Shown here piece after piece: positions 47,965 to 56,600 of a DNA stretch of 64,000 bases (the stretch's first letter is position 1; the number at the start of each line of letters is the position of its first letter). A program made the position numbers and the translations under genes. The notes below the pieces were generated by a model. The model was not told where the DNA came from. It was given only the letters and a program-made list of their open reading frames with translations, and searched no databases. Source of the stretch: Paracoccaceae bacterium (GTDB taxonomy: Bacteria > Pseudomonadota > Alphaproteobacteria > Rhodobacterales > Rhodobacteraceae); NCBI GenBank assembly GCA_024636555.1, contig JAGXGW010000021.1, positions 59,103-123,102 of the forward strand, read 5' to 3'.

Positions 47965-49398
47965 ATGACACATACTGTTGAAAAGATCGGCGGCACCTGT
48001 ATGAGCCGCGCCCCGGAATTGCTGGACAGCCTCTATCTGCGTGATGATCCCTATGGCCGCATTTTCGTGGTCTCGGCCTTCGGCGGGATGACGAACCGAC
48101 TGCTGGAGCATAAGAAATCCGGCCAGTCCGGGGTGTACGCCCTGTTTTCGGATGCCGACAACGACGAAAGCTGGTCCGAAGCGCTGAGCGCGACAGGTGC
48201 CGAGATGATCCGTGTGCATTCGGAGATACTTGACGATATCGGCGACCGGCAGCGCGCCGATGCCTTTGTCAGGGACCGCATGGAAGGCGCGCGCGCCTGC
48301 ATGATCGACCTGCAAAGGCTGTGCTCCTACGGGCATTTCCGTATCGAGGCGCATCTGCTGACGCTGCGCGAGTTGCTGTCGGGTCTGGGGGAGGCGCATT
48401 CGGCCTTTGTCACGACCCTGATGCTGAACCGTAACGGCGTGAATGCGCGGTTTGTCGATCTGACAGGCTGGCGCGACGATGCCCAGCCCGATCTGGAAAA
48501 CCGGATCAAGCAAGGGCTGGAAGGTCTGGACCTGAGCCGCGACCTGCCGATTGTCACGGGTTACGCGCAATGCTCCGAAGGGCTGATGCGCGAATATGAC
48601 CGTGGCTATACCGAGGTGGTCTTTGCCCATCTGGCGGCCCAGACCGGCGCGTCCGAGGCGATCATACACAAGGAATTCCACCTTTCCAGCGCAGATCCCA
48701 AGCTGGTGGGACTGGAGAATGTCCGCAAGATCGGGCGCACCTCCTACGATGTGGCCGACCAGTTATCCAATCTGGGGATGGAGGCGATCCACCCCAATGC
48801 CGCCAAGATCCTGCGGCAGGCGGATGTCCCCTTACGCGTCAAGCACGCGTTCGAGCCGGAAGATCCGGGCACGTTCATCGGCCCCGAAGGCGGCGCTGCG
48901 GGCCGTGTCGAAATGATCACGGGTCTGGGCGTCTATGCGTTCGAGGTATTCGAGCCGGATATGGTGGGCGCCAAAGGTTATGACGCCGCGATTCTGGAGG
49001 CGCTGACACGGCATAACATCTGGATCGTGTCGAAGACATCGAACGCCAATTGCATCACGCATTGGCTGGATGGCTCGCTCAAATCCATCCGCCGGGCGGA
49101 AAGCGATCTGGCCAAGCGGTTCCCCAATGCCGAGATCACGACCCGGAATCTGGCGCTGGTGTCGGTGATCGGCAGCGACCTGTCCTCGCTGGGTGCGATG
49201 CGCCAATCCCTCAACGCGCTGGATGCGGCGGGTATTCATCCCATCGCCATGCAGCAAGGCACGCGCCGCGTGGAGATGCAGGTGATGGTGGACAAGTCGC
49301 AGATGGCCGAGACAATCAAACTGCTGCACCGCAAGCTGATCGAAGAATCAGCAGAGCATGACGTGGAGCCGGACCCTGTGTCGATTGCAGCGGAGTGA
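47965..49398 (+). CDS. ask: Ectoine-pathway aspartate kinase
   Basis: 477 residues, Ask_Ect type. Phosphorylates aspartate to feed ectoine synthesis, independent of lysine/threonine feedback control. It begins MTHTVEKIGGT and has VVSAFGGMTNRLLE, the kinase core and two C-terminal ACT domains (GLGVYAFEVFE onwards and LALVSVIGSDL). The catalytic KxGGTS motif reads KIGGTC (Cys for Ser). ATG 47965 is taken by family N-terminus; a GTG at 47941 with AAAGGG is an alternative. An 81-base gap separates it from ectC. Confidence 0.92.
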   Translation: MTHTVEKIGGTCMSRAPELLDSLYLRDDPYGRIFVVSAFGGMTNRLLEHKKSGQSGVYALFSDADNDESWSEALSATGAEMIRVHSEILDDIGDRQRADAFVRDRMEGARACMIDLQRLCSYGHFRIEAHLLTLRELLSGLGEAHSAFVTTLMLNRNGVNARFVDLTGWRDDAQPDLENRIKQGLEGLDLSRDLPIVTGYAQCSEGLMREYDRGYTEVVFAHLAAQTGASEAIIHKEFHLSSADPKLVGLENVRKIGRTSYDVADQLSNLGMEAIHPNAAKILRQADVPLRVKHAFEPEDPGTFIGPEGGAAGRVEMITGLGVYAFEVFEPDMVGAKGYDAAILEALTRHNIWIVSKTSNANCITHWLDGSLKSIRRAESDLAKRFPNAEITTRNLALVSVIGSDLSSLGAMRQSLNALDAAGIHPIAMQQGTRRVEMQVMVDKSQMAETIKLLHRKLIEESAEHDVEPDPVSIAAE

Positions 49399-49423
49399 CC
49401 ACGCTGACCGAGTGAATGATACG

Positions 49424-49455
49424 AGCGCCTGCCCTTCGGGTGGGCGCTTTTTTTT
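49424..49455 (+). terminator. Rho-independent terminator of the ect operon
   Basis: A ten-pair stem (AGCGCCTGCC / GGTGGGCGCT, two wobble pairs) with loop CTTCG and an eight-T tail, 26 bases after the ask stop. Confidence 0.85.
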
Positions 49456-49520
49456 GATGTTTGCTTTGGTTTGGTCCGCGCGATCGCCGACACGCGGGGT
49501 GGCGACTGAGGTAGATGAGG

Positions 49521-49710
49521 GGCAGTTTATCGCGCCGCGATATCTCACCTATTCGGCTGCCACACCATCAACCAATCGCCGCCCCGGGGGGCCGTGTCGG
49601 CGATCGCGCGGCGGCGCTGTGCGCCTTGATTCCGCGCGGGGCTTCGCCCGCTCAAGGGGGTGGACGGGCAAGGCCCGGGCCGCTGACGCGGCTGTTCCGG
49701 GCAAGCGCGC
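49521..49710 (+). repeat. Dispersed intergenic repeat, copy C (divergent, longer)
   Basis: Starts GGCAGTTTATCG and ends with GGCTGTTCCGGGCA, like copies A and B, but its middle is divergent and about 70 bases longer. It lies between the convergent ask and Hen1-like genes, after the ask terminator. The rest of the 314-base gap holds no gene I can support. Confidence 0.6.
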
Positions 49711-49712
49711 CC

Positions 49713-50306
49713 CTACTCTTTTGTAAACACCGCCATCTGGCTGGCACCGCCAAGATCGGGATGCGCACCTGCGATGGCGCTGACCTCCACGGTATAACCC
49801 GTCCGCGCCACTACCCCGTCGGCCCATTCGCGGAACTGCGCCCGCGTCCATTCAAAATGGTGATCGGGACGGCGGAACCGTGTCCTCGGCACACCCAACA
49901 GATCGTTGAACTCGGCATTGGGTGTGGTGATCAGCACGGCCTGCGGGCGCATCACATGAAACACCGCCTGTTCCAGCGCGTGCACCGACTTCAGCGGCAG
50001 ATGCTCGATGGTTTCCACCAGACAGGCGCAGTCATAGCCCGCCAGATCGGGATGCGGGGCCGTCATTGACGCGTCACGGACCTCCGCCAGCTTACCGCGC
50101 GGATGCGCCGCCAGACGAGTGCGGCAACGGGCCAAAGCCGCTTTGTCCAGGTCGATCCCCCTGATTTCCTTGATCTGCGGCAGATCCAGTAGCGGCAGCA
50201 TCAGATCACCTGACCCGCACCCCAGATCGAGCACGCGCGCCGCCTGAAGACCCGTCAAAGCGCGCAAGATCGCGTCCAACCGTTCCTGATGCCACCATGT
50301 GCTCAT
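49713..50306 (-). CDS. Hen1-like RNA 3'-terminal ribose 2'-O-methyltransferase
   Basis: 197 residues. Motif I VLDLGCGSGDL (SAM) is followed by the Hen1-specific metal set: E98 and E101-H102 in LVETIEHLPL and a histidine in PDHHFEWTRAQF. This ExxEH...H pattern plus FEWTR separates Hen1 from generic SAM methyltransferases. It would 2'-O-methylate RNA 3' ends. Bacterial Hen1 is normally about 450 residues with an N-terminal partner-binding domain and next to pnkp; both are absent here, so the role is unsure. Confidence 0.75.
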   Translation of the reverse strand: MSTWWHQERLDAILRALTGLQAARVLDLGCGSGDLMLPLLDLPQIKEIRGIDLDKAALARCRTRLAAHPRGKLAEVRDASMTAPHPDLAGYDCACLVETIEHLPLKSVHALEQAVFHVMRPQAVLITTPNAEFNDLLGVPRTRFRRPDHHFEWTRAQFREWADGVVARTGYTVEVSAIAGAHPDLGGASQMAVFTKE

Positions 50307-50461
50307 GTCTGTTCGCCCCTTTTGCCTTGCCGGACTAGCATGTCGCCCCGCTTCCGATAAGCCCCGTGGCATCCCCGTGCCATGACTGTGTGATCCCTGT
50401 ATGATCCCTGCGCGACCCCCCTTGCAGCCGCCGATGCTCTGTCCTAGGTTGAAGGTTGTAG

Positions 50462-50543
50462 ACCGTTGGGGTGTCCGCAAGGGCTGAGAGGTGCAAGCCA
50501 ACCCATCGAACCTGATCCGGGTCATACCGGCGTAGGAAACGGT
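50462..50543 (+). promoter_or_regulatory. TPP riboswitch (THI element)
   Basis: Closing stem P1 (ACCGTT / AACGGT, 50462-50467 and 50538-50543), the conserved GGGCTGAGAG core (CTGAGA at 50484-50489), ACCTGATCCGGGTCATACCGGCGTAGGAA side. This is the TPP aptamer consensus. It lies 73 bases before thiD and should shut the operon when thiamine pyrophosphate is plentiful. Confidence 0.95.
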
Positions 50544-50550
50544 AACTGTC

Positions 50551-50570
50551 ACAGGGGCGCAGGCCCCTGT
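50551..50570 (+). promoter_or_regulatory. Hairpin in the riboswitch expression platform
   Basis: ACAGGGGC / GCCCCTGT stem with a short loop, immediately after the TPP aptamer and followed by TCCGTTTCC. It is too poor in U for certain termination; it may be the terminator or a Shine-Dalgarno-masking element of the riboswitch. Confidence 0.5.
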
Positions 50571-50615
50571 TCCGTTTCCCAAGCCGCAGAACCGATTGGC
50601 ATGAGGGAGACTGGC

Positions 50616-51419
50616 ATGACAGCCATCGCATTGACCATTGCAGGATCCGACAGCGGCGGCGGTGCCGGGATTCAGGCCGATCTCAAGACTTTTTCCGCAC
50701 TGGGTGTCTATGGTGCCAGCGTGATCACCGCGCTGACAGCGCAAAACACCCGCGCCGTGACGATGGTGGAACCGGCCAGCGCGGCGATGATCGCCGCGCA
50801 GATCGCCGCTGTCTTCGACGATCTGGACATCCGCGCCGTCAAGCTCGGCATGCTCAGCGGGCCGGAGGCGATCCGCACCGTGGCCGCAGGGCTGACAGGG
50901 CGCGACCTTCCGCTCGTGCTGGACCCGGTGATGGTGGCAAAATCCGGCGATACGCTGCTGCCCGACGCGGCCATCGCCACGTTGCGCGCGGCGATGCTGC
51001 CGCTGGCCCATCTGCTGACACCCAACCTGCCCGAAGCCGCCCGCCTGCTGGACTGCGCCCCCGCGCAGGACGAGGCCCAGATGCTGGAACAAGGCCATGC
51101 CCTGCTGGCGCTGGGGCCGCGTGCCGTACTGATGAAGGGTGGCCATGCCGAGGGCGATACCTGCACGGACCTGCTGATCGCCGCCAGCGGCACATTGCGT
51201 CTGACCGCGCCGCGACGGGCCACCCGCAACACGCACGGGACAGGTTGCACCCTGTCGGCGGCCATCGCCGCAGGGCTCGCCAAGGGGCTGGAACTGCCCG
51301 AGGCCGTCACACAGGCGCACGGCTATCTGCAAGGCGCGATTGCGGCGGCGGATGCGCTGGCCGTGGGCCATGGGCATGGTCCTGTGCATCATTTCCACAA
51401 GGTCTGGCCGCATGGCTGA
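50616..51419 (+). CDS. thiD: Hydroxymethylpyrimidine/phosphomethylpyrimidine kinase
   Basis: 267 residues, ribokinase-like. It phosphorylates HMP and HMP-P to HMP-PP. ALTIAGSDSGGGAGIQADLKTFSALGVYG is the signature N-terminus; VLDPVMVAKSGD, LLTPNLPEA and NTHGTGCTLSAAIAAGL (anion hole and catalytic Asp region variant) follow. GAGGGAGA precedes the ATG. First gene of the operon, 73 bases after the riboswitch, and overlapping the next gene by eight bases. Confidence 0.95.
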   Translation: MTAIALTIAGSDSGGGAGIQADLKTFSALGVYGASVITALTAQNTRAVTMVEPASAAMIAAQIAAVFDDLDIRAVKLGMLSGPEAIRTVAAGLTGRDLPLVLDPVMVAKSGDTLLPDAAIATLRAAMLPLAHLLTPNLPEAARLLDCAPAQDEAQMLEQGHALLALGPRAVLMKGGHAEGDTCTDLLIAASGTLRLTAPRRATRNTHGTGCTLSAAIAAGLAKGLELPEAVTQAHGYLQGAIAAADALAVGHGHGPVHHFHKVWPHG

Positions 51420-52404
51420 TGTCACGATCATCGGTGCCGGCGTGGCGGGCCTGTGGGCGGCCTATGCCCTGTCCAAGCGCGGGATCACCCCGCGCCTGAT
51501 CGACCGCGTGGGCGCGCCTGCCGCGCATGGCTGCTCATGGTGGGCAGGCGGTATGCTGGCCCCGTTCTGCGAGGGGGCCACGTCGGAGCCCGCCGTGATC
51601 GCGCATGGCCAGCGCGCCGCAAGCGACTGGGCCGAGGTGACGCAGGTGCAGCACAAAGGCTCGTTGGTGGTGACGCTGGCAAGGGACCGCGCCGAGATGG
51701 ACCGTTTCGCGCGCCGCACCGAGGGGCACAGCCGCGTCACGGGCGACGCTTTATCGGCACTGGAGCCTGATCTTGCCCATCCAGCGGGCCAACCCGGCCG
51801 CGAGGCGCTCTATTTCGAGACCGAGGCGCATCTGACGCCGCGCCGCGCGCTGGCCGATCTGCAAGCAGCGCTGGCAGAACGCGGCATCGTGATCGAACAG
51901 GCCGAACTGCACCATGATGATATTCAGGGTCAGATCATCGATTGTCGCGGCATGGCAGCGGCACCGCATCTGCCCGGCCTGCGCGGTGTGCGCGGCGAGA
52001 TGGTGATGCTGCGAACCTCCGAGGTAACTCTGTCGCGCCCCGTGCGCCTGCTGCATCCGCGCCACCCGCTCTATATCGTGCCGCGCGGGGATGGCGTTTT
52101 CATGCTGGGAGCCACCCAGATCGAAAGCGAACAGCGCGGGCCGATTACCGCGCGCGCACTGCTCGAACTGCTGTCGGCTGCCTATGCGCTGCATCCCGCC
52201 TTTGCCGAGGCCGAGGTGATCGAGACGGGTGCCGATCTGCGCCCCGCCTTTGCCGATCACGTGCCGCGCGTCGTGCAGCAAGGCCGCGTGCTGCATCTGA
52301 ACGGGCTGTTCCGGCACGGCTATCTGATGGCCCCCGCGTTGGCTCATCAGGCGGCGTATTTTCTGGACACAGGCACAAAAGGAGACCTGTTTCATGCGGA
52401 TTGA
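51412..52404 (+). CDS. thiO: Glycine oxidase
   Basis: 330 residues, D-amino-acid-oxidase fold. It oxidises glycine to iminoacetate (dehydroglycine), the thiazole carbon source. Begins MADVTIIGAGVAGLWAAYAL (FAD Rossmann), has HGCSWWAGGMLAPFCEG, and C-terminal TGADLRPAFADHVPRV and LNGLFRHGYLMAPALA. Presence of ThiO rather than ThiH fits an aerobic organism. The start overlaps thiD's end; thiS overlaps its own end by 11 bases. Confidence 0.93.
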   Translation: MADVTIIGAGVAGLWAAYALSKRGITPRLIDRVGAPAAHGCSWWAGGMLAPFCEGATSEPAVIAHGQRAASDWAEVTQVQHKGSLVVTLARDRAEMDRFARRTEGHSRVTGDALSALEPDLAHPAGQPGREALYFETEAHLTPRRALADLQAALAERGIVIEQAELHHDDIQGQIIDCRGMAAAPHLPGLRGVRGEMVMLRTSEVTLSRPVRLLHPRHPLYIVPRGDGVFMLGATQIESEQRGPITARALLELLSAAYALHPAFAEAEVIETGADLRPAFADHVPRVVQQGRVLHLNGLFRHGYLMAPALAHQAAYFLDTGTKGDLFHAD

Positions 52405-52591
52405 CGTGAATGGCGAGATGCAGGAGGTGACGGGCGCAACCGTGGCCGCGGCGCTTGCCGAACTGGGCTGGGGTGACGCGAAGGTCGCCACCGCCCTGAA
52501 CGGAGAGTTCCTGCCCGCCGCGGCGCGGGACGGGCAAACCCTGAAGGACGGGGACCGGCTGGAAGTGCTGGCCCCGATGCAGGGGGGCTGA
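52394..52591 (+). CDS. thiS: Sulfur carrier protein ThiS
   Basis: 65 residues, ubiquitin-like fold, ending in the required Gly-Gly (APMQGG). ThiF adenylates this C-terminus and sulfur is loaded as thiocarboxylate for ThiG. MRIDVNGEMQEV is the beta-1 strand. Overlaps the thiO end by 11 bases, three bases to thiG. Confidence 0.95.
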   Translation: MRIDVNGEMQEVTGATVAAALAELGWGDAKVATALNGEFLPAAARDGQTLKDGDRLEVLAPMQGG

Positions 52592-52594
52592 CGG

Positions 52595-53356
52595 ATGCGC
52601 GATTTCTACGGCGTCACGCTGGACAGCCCGCTGATGCTGGGCACGGCGCAATATCCGTCCCCTGCAGTGATGGAGGCGGCGTTTCGTGCCTCTGGCGCGA
52701 GCGTGGCAACTGTATCGCTACGGCGCGAGACAGGCGGCGGGCAGGCGTTCTGGCAGATGATCAAGGGGTTGGGCGTGCATGTCCTGCCCAATACCGCTGG
52801 ATGCTATTCGGCCCGCGAAGCGATCACCACAGCGCGGATGGCCCGCGAGGTGTTCGAGACGAACTGGATCAAGCTTGAGGTGATCGGCCATGCCGATACG
52901 CTGCAACCTGATCCGTTCGGCACGCTGGAGGCGGCTGAAATCCTGACTGCCGAGGGGTTCGAGGTGTTTCCCTACATGACTGAGGATCAGGTTCTCGCAC
53001 AGCGTCTGGTCGATGCCGGATGCCGCGTGCTGATGCCGTGGGGATCGCCCATCGGCTCGGGCCTCGGGCTGAACAACCGCTACGGGCTGAAGACGCTGCG
53101 CGCGGCGTTTCCGGATATTCCGATGGTCGTCGATGCCGGATTGGGCCTGCCCAGCCATGCCGCCGATGCGATGGAGATGGGATTTGACGCGGTACTGCTG
53201 AACACTGCCGTGGCGCAGGCAGGCGATCCGGCGGCGATGGCCGAGGCCTTCGGACTGGCCGCGCGGGCGGGTGTGCTGGCGGCCAAGGCCGATCCGATGG
53301 CCCCGCGCGACATGGCCGTCCCCTCGACCCCCGTGATTGGAAAGGCCTGGCTATGA
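52595..53356 (+). CDS. thiG: Thiazole synthase
   Basis: 253 residues, TIM barrel. Makes the thiazole phosphate from DXP, iminoacetate and ThiS thiocarboxylate. Blocks [19 protein letters not shown] (catalytic Lys region), [27 protein letters not shown] and [31 protein letters not shown] are typical ThiG. Follows thiS by three bases. Confidence 0.96.
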   Translation: MRDFYGVTLDSPLMLGTAQYPSPAVMEAAFRASGASVATVSLRRETGGGQAFWQMIKGLGVHVLPNTAGCYSAREAITTARMAREVFETNWIKLEVIGHADTLQPDPFGTLEAAEILTAEGFEVFPYMTEDQVLAQRLVDAGCRVLMPWGSPIGSGLGLNNRYGLKTLRAAFPDIPMVVDAGLGLPSHAADAMEMGFDAVLLNTAVAQAGDPAAMAEAFGLAARAGVLAAKADPMAPRDMAVPSTPVIGKAWL

Positions 53357-53949
53357 CCCTGCCCCGCTTCTACCCGATTTTTGACTCCGCCGATTGGCTG
53401 GAACGCGCCCTGCCGTTGGGCGTGAAACTGGTGCAGTTGCGCCTCAAGGAGATGGACAACGCCGCCCTGCGGGCCGAGATCCGCAAGGGGCTGGCGCTGG
53501 CGCGGCAGCACGGTGCAGCACTGGTGGTGAACGACCATTGGCAGATCGCGATCGACGAGGGCGCGGACTGGCTGCATCTGGGGCAAGAGGATCTGGACAC
53601 CGCCGATCTGGCCGCGATCCGCCGCGCGGGGCTGAAGCTGGGGCTGTCCACGCATGACCATGCGGAACTGGACCGCGCTTTGGCGCTGAACCCCGATTAT
53701 ATTGCCTTGGGGCCGGTTTATCCGACGATCCTCAAGCAGATGAAATGGCATCAGCAGGGGCTGGAGCGGGTGACCGAGTGGAAAAAACTAACAGGTGATG
53801 TTCCCCTTTGCGCCATCGGCGGGCTGACGCCGGAACGGGGCGCTGCCTGTCTGGACGCAGGGGCCGATACGGTCGCCGCTGTCACGGATATCACCCTGAA
53901 CGCTGATCCTGAATCCCGCATGCGCGATTGGCTGGCGGTGACGCAATGA
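53353..53949 (+). CDS. thiE: Thiamine-phosphate synthase
   Basis: 198 residues. Couples HMP-PP with thiazole phosphate to thiamine phosphate. TIM-barrel features: [64 protein letters not shown] and CAIGGLTPE. Its ATG overlaps the thiG stop by four bases. A little shorter than B. subtilis ThiE (222). Confidence 0.94.
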   Translation: MTLPRFYPIFDSADWLERALPLGVKLVQLRLKEMDNAALRAEIRKGLALARQHGAALVVNDHWQIAIDEGADWLHLGQEDLDTADLAAIRRAGLKLGLSTHDHAELDRALALNPDYIALGPVYPTILKQMKWHQQGLERVTEWKKLTGDVPLCAIGGLTPERGAACLDAGADTVAAVTDITLNADPESRMRDWLAVTQ

Positions 53950-54935
53950 ACCGCTATGCGCGCCAGATGATTTTGCCGGAGGTGGGCGCGCAAGGTCAGG
54001 CAAAGCTGGCGCGCGCGCATGTGCTGGTGGTGGGCGCAGGCGGGCTGGGTGTGCCGGTGCTGCAATATCTGGCCGGCGCTGGCGTGGGCCGGATCACGCT
54101 GGTCGACGGGGACCGGATCGCGACGCACAACCTGCACCGCCAGCCGCTTTACCGGATGGATCAGGTGGGCGCGTTCAAGGCCGAGGCGGCGGCAAAGGCT
54201 GTGGCCGCGCTGAACCCTGATGTGACGGTTGTGCCCGTGACGGGCTGGCTTGATCCGGTCAATGCCGCCGCGGTGGTGGCTGAGGCCGATCTTGTGCTGG
54301 ATTGCGCCGATACATTCGCGGTGAGCCTGACACTGTCGGATGCCTGCATGACGGCGGGCAAGCCGCTGATCGCGGCCTCCGCGCTGGCGCTGTCAGGCTA
54401 TGCCGGCGGGTTCTGCGGCGGCGCGCCCTCATTGCGGGCCGTGTTTCCCGACCTGCCCGAACGCGGGGCCACATGCGACACGGCGGGTGTGATGGGGCCT
54501 GTGGTCGCGATGATCGGCGCGTTGCAGGCGCAAATGGCGCTGTCGGCCCTGCTGGGCCTTACGCCCGCGCCGCTTGGCCAACTGGTCAGCTTTGACGCGG
54601 CCCGCTGGCGCTTGGGCGGGTTCCGCTTTGATCGCGCGCCCGAGCCTGCCACCGCCCTGCCCTTCATCGCCGCCGCACATATCGCGCCGGGTGATCTGAC
54701 CATCGACCTGCGTATGGAAGAGGACCGCCCGTTCCGCGCGGATGCCCTGCATCTGGACGCAGCACAGGCCGCAGCGCTGACCCCGCCACCCGGCACAACC
54801 CGCGTCGTGATGGCCTGCCGCACAGGGCTGCGCGCGCATCATGCGGGCATGGCTTTGCAACAACGGTGGGGCGGCGAGATCGCCCTGCTGGCTGTTCCCC
54901 CTCCGAATGACTCCCTTCTGATACCCTCCTCCTGA
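53946..54935 (+). CDS. thiF: ThiF adenylyltransferase with C-terminal rhodanese-like domain
   Basis: 329 residues. E1-like ThiF core: [46 protein letters not shown] (ATP-binding), DGDRIATHNLHRQPLY and the adenylation Asp in DCADTF. After about 245 a rhodanese-like domain appears with a CxTGxRA motif (ACRTGLRAHHAG), the likely sulfur donor Cys for ThiS. The ATG overlaps the thiE stop; 25-base gap to thiY. Confidence 0.92.
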   Translation: MNRYARQMILPEVGAQGQAKLARAHVLVVGAGGLGVPVLQYLAGAGVGRITLVDGDRIATHNLHRQPLYRMDQVGAFKAEAAAKAVAALNPDVTVVPVTGWLDPVNAAAVVAEADLVLDCADTFAVSLTLSDACMTAGKPLIAASALALSGYAGGFCGGAPSLRAVFPDLPERGATCDTAGVMGPVVAMIGALQAQMALSALLGLTPAPLGQLVSFDAARWRLGGFRFDRAPEPATALPFIAAAHIAPGDLTIDLRMEEDRPFRADALHLDAAQAAALTPPPGTTRVVMACRTGLRAHHAGMALQQRWGGEIALLAVPPPNDSLLIPSS

Positions 54936-54960
54936 TGACCCCCACTGAAAGGCACTTGTG

Positions 54961-55920
54961 ATGAAAACCACGCTTTCCACCCTCGCCCTGACCGCTTTGA
55001 TGGCTTTGCCCGCGCAGGCGCAGGACAAGCTGACCGTGATGCTGGACTGGTTCGTCAATCCCGATCACGGCCCCATCGTTCTGGCGCAGGAACTGGGCTA
55101 TTTCGACGAGGCCGGGCTGGAGGTCGAGATCGTGACACCGTCTGACCCCAACGAGCCACCGCGCATGGCGGCGGCGGGCCGCGTCGATCTGGCGGTCTCC
55201 TATCAGCCGCAACTGCATCTGAGCCGTCACGCGGGCCTGCCGCTGGTGCGTGTCGGCACGCTGGTCGAGACGCCGCTGACCTGTCTGGTGGTGATGGCGG
55301 ATGGTCCTGTCCAGAGTATGGCGGACCTGAAGGGGCGCAAGGTCGGTTTCGCGGTGGCTGGCGTGCAGGAGGTGATGCTGAACGCGATGCTGGCGCATCA
55401 CGGGATGGCGCCCGATGATGTGGAGCAGATCAATATCGGCTGGTCGATCAGCCCTGCGCTGATGTCGGGACAGGTGGATGGCGTGATCGGGGCGTTCCGC
55501 AATTTCGAACTGAACCAACTGGCGCTGGAGGGCCGTGAGGGGCGGTGCTTCTATCCCGAAGCCGAGGGCATTCCCGCCTATGACGAGTTGATCTATGTCG
55601 CCGATCCCGCGCGGATGGATGCGGCCCTAATCGCACGGTTCCTGTCGGCCACCGAGCAGGCCGCCCTCTTCATCGTGAACCAGCCCGCCGCCGCATGGGA
55701 GATGTTCCGCGATACTGATGCGGCACTCGATACCGAGTTGAACCGGCTCGCATGGGACGACACATGGCCGCGCTTTGCCATGCGCCCCGCAGCGATGGAG
55801 GCAGGCCGCTACCAGCGTTTCGAGGCGTTTCTGGCCGACGCCGGTGCCACGCCGGGCGGCATCGCAGCCCATGATCTGACCGTGGATGTCACCGCCGATC
55901 TGTCGGAGGTTGCGGAGTGA
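54961..55920 (+). CDS. thiY: Pyrimidine-precursor ABC transporter substrate-binding protein
   Basis: 319 residues. Signal peptide (LALTALMALPAQAQ), then an NMT1/THI5-like periplasmic binding fold: TVMLDWFVNPDHGPIVLAQELGYF, DLAVSYQPQLHLSRHAGLPLVRVGTL and GRKVGFAVAGVQEVMLNAML. ThiY binds formylaminopyrimidine or HMP and delivers it to ThiXZ. AAAGG precedes the ATG. Context with tenA, thiZ and thiX is decisive. Confidence 0.93.
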   Translation: MKTTLSTLALTALMALPAQAQDKLTVMLDWFVNPDHGPIVLAQELGYFDEAGLEVEIVTPSDPNEPPRMAAAGRVDLAVSYQPQLHLSRHAGLPLVRVGTLVETPLTCLVVMADGPVQSMADLKGRKVGFAVAGVQEVMLNAMLAHHGMAPDDVEQINIGWSISPALMSGQVDGVIGAFRNFELNQLALEGREGRCFYPEAEGIPAYDELIYVADPARMDAALIARFLSATEQAALFIVNQPAAAWEMFRDTDAALDTELNRLAWDDTWPRFAMRPAAMEAGRYQRFEAFLADAGATPGGIAAHDLTVDVTADLSEVAE

Positions 55921-56600
55921 GTCTCCCCGATTATGGCCGCGCCTTCACGCTATGGCGCGATGCGGCCCCCGACTGGCAGGCCTATACGCACCACGCCTTT
56001 GTCGCGGGGCTGGGAGACGGCAGCCTGCCGCGCGAGGCGTTCCTGCATTACCTGCGGCAGGATTACGTCTTTCTGATCCACTTTGCCCGCGCCTGGGCCT
56101 TGGCCGCCGTCAAAGCCGACACGCTGGCCGAGATGCAGGCCGCCAGCGCCACGCTGCACGCCCTGACCCAGACCGAGATGCCGCTGCATATCCGTATCTG
56201 CGGCGAGGCCGGGATCAGTCACGAGGCGCTTCAAGGCACCCGCGAGGCCGACGCCAACCTCGCCTATACGCGCTATGTGCTCGAGGCCGGATATTCCGGC
56301 GATTTCCTCGATCTTCTGGCGGCACTGGCACCTTGCGTGCTGGGCTATGGCGAGATCGGGGCGCGGCTGGCCGGATCGGGCGGGCCCTATGCGGACTGGA
56401 CCGATACCTATGGCGGCAGCGATTACCAGCAGTTGTGCCATGATGTGGGCGCGCTGATCGACACGGCCCTTGTGCAGCGTCTGGGGGCCGACTGGCCGAG
56501 CCTGCCGCGCGCGAAAACGCTGGCGGCGCGCTTTGCCACCGCCACGCGGCTGGAAGCGGCATTCTGGGATATGGGCCTGCGTCCGGACAGCGCCGTATGA
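55917..56600 (+). CDS. tenA: Aminopyrimidine aminohydrolase TenA
   Basis: 227 residues, all-helical TenA fold. It converts aminomethylpyrimidine to HMP for salvage. The catalytic Cys is in APCVLGYGEIG and the acid in LEAAFWDMG; YLRQDYVFLIHFARAW is the conserved helix. Start is GTG overlapping the thiY stop (GTGA), with GGAGGTTGCGGA upstream. Position between thiY and thiZ fits pyrimidine salvage rather than regulation. Confidence 0.93.
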   Translation: MSLPDYGRAFTLWRDAAPDWQAYTHHAFVAGLGDGSLPREAFLHYLRQDYVFLIHFARAWALAAVKADTLAEMQAASATLHALTQTEMPLHIRICGEAGISHEALQGTREADANLAYTRYVLEAGYSGDFLDLLAALAPCVLGYGEIGARLAGSGGPYADWTDTYGGSDYQQLCHDVGALIDTALVQRLGADWPSLPRAKTLAARFATATRLEAAFWDMGLRPDSAV

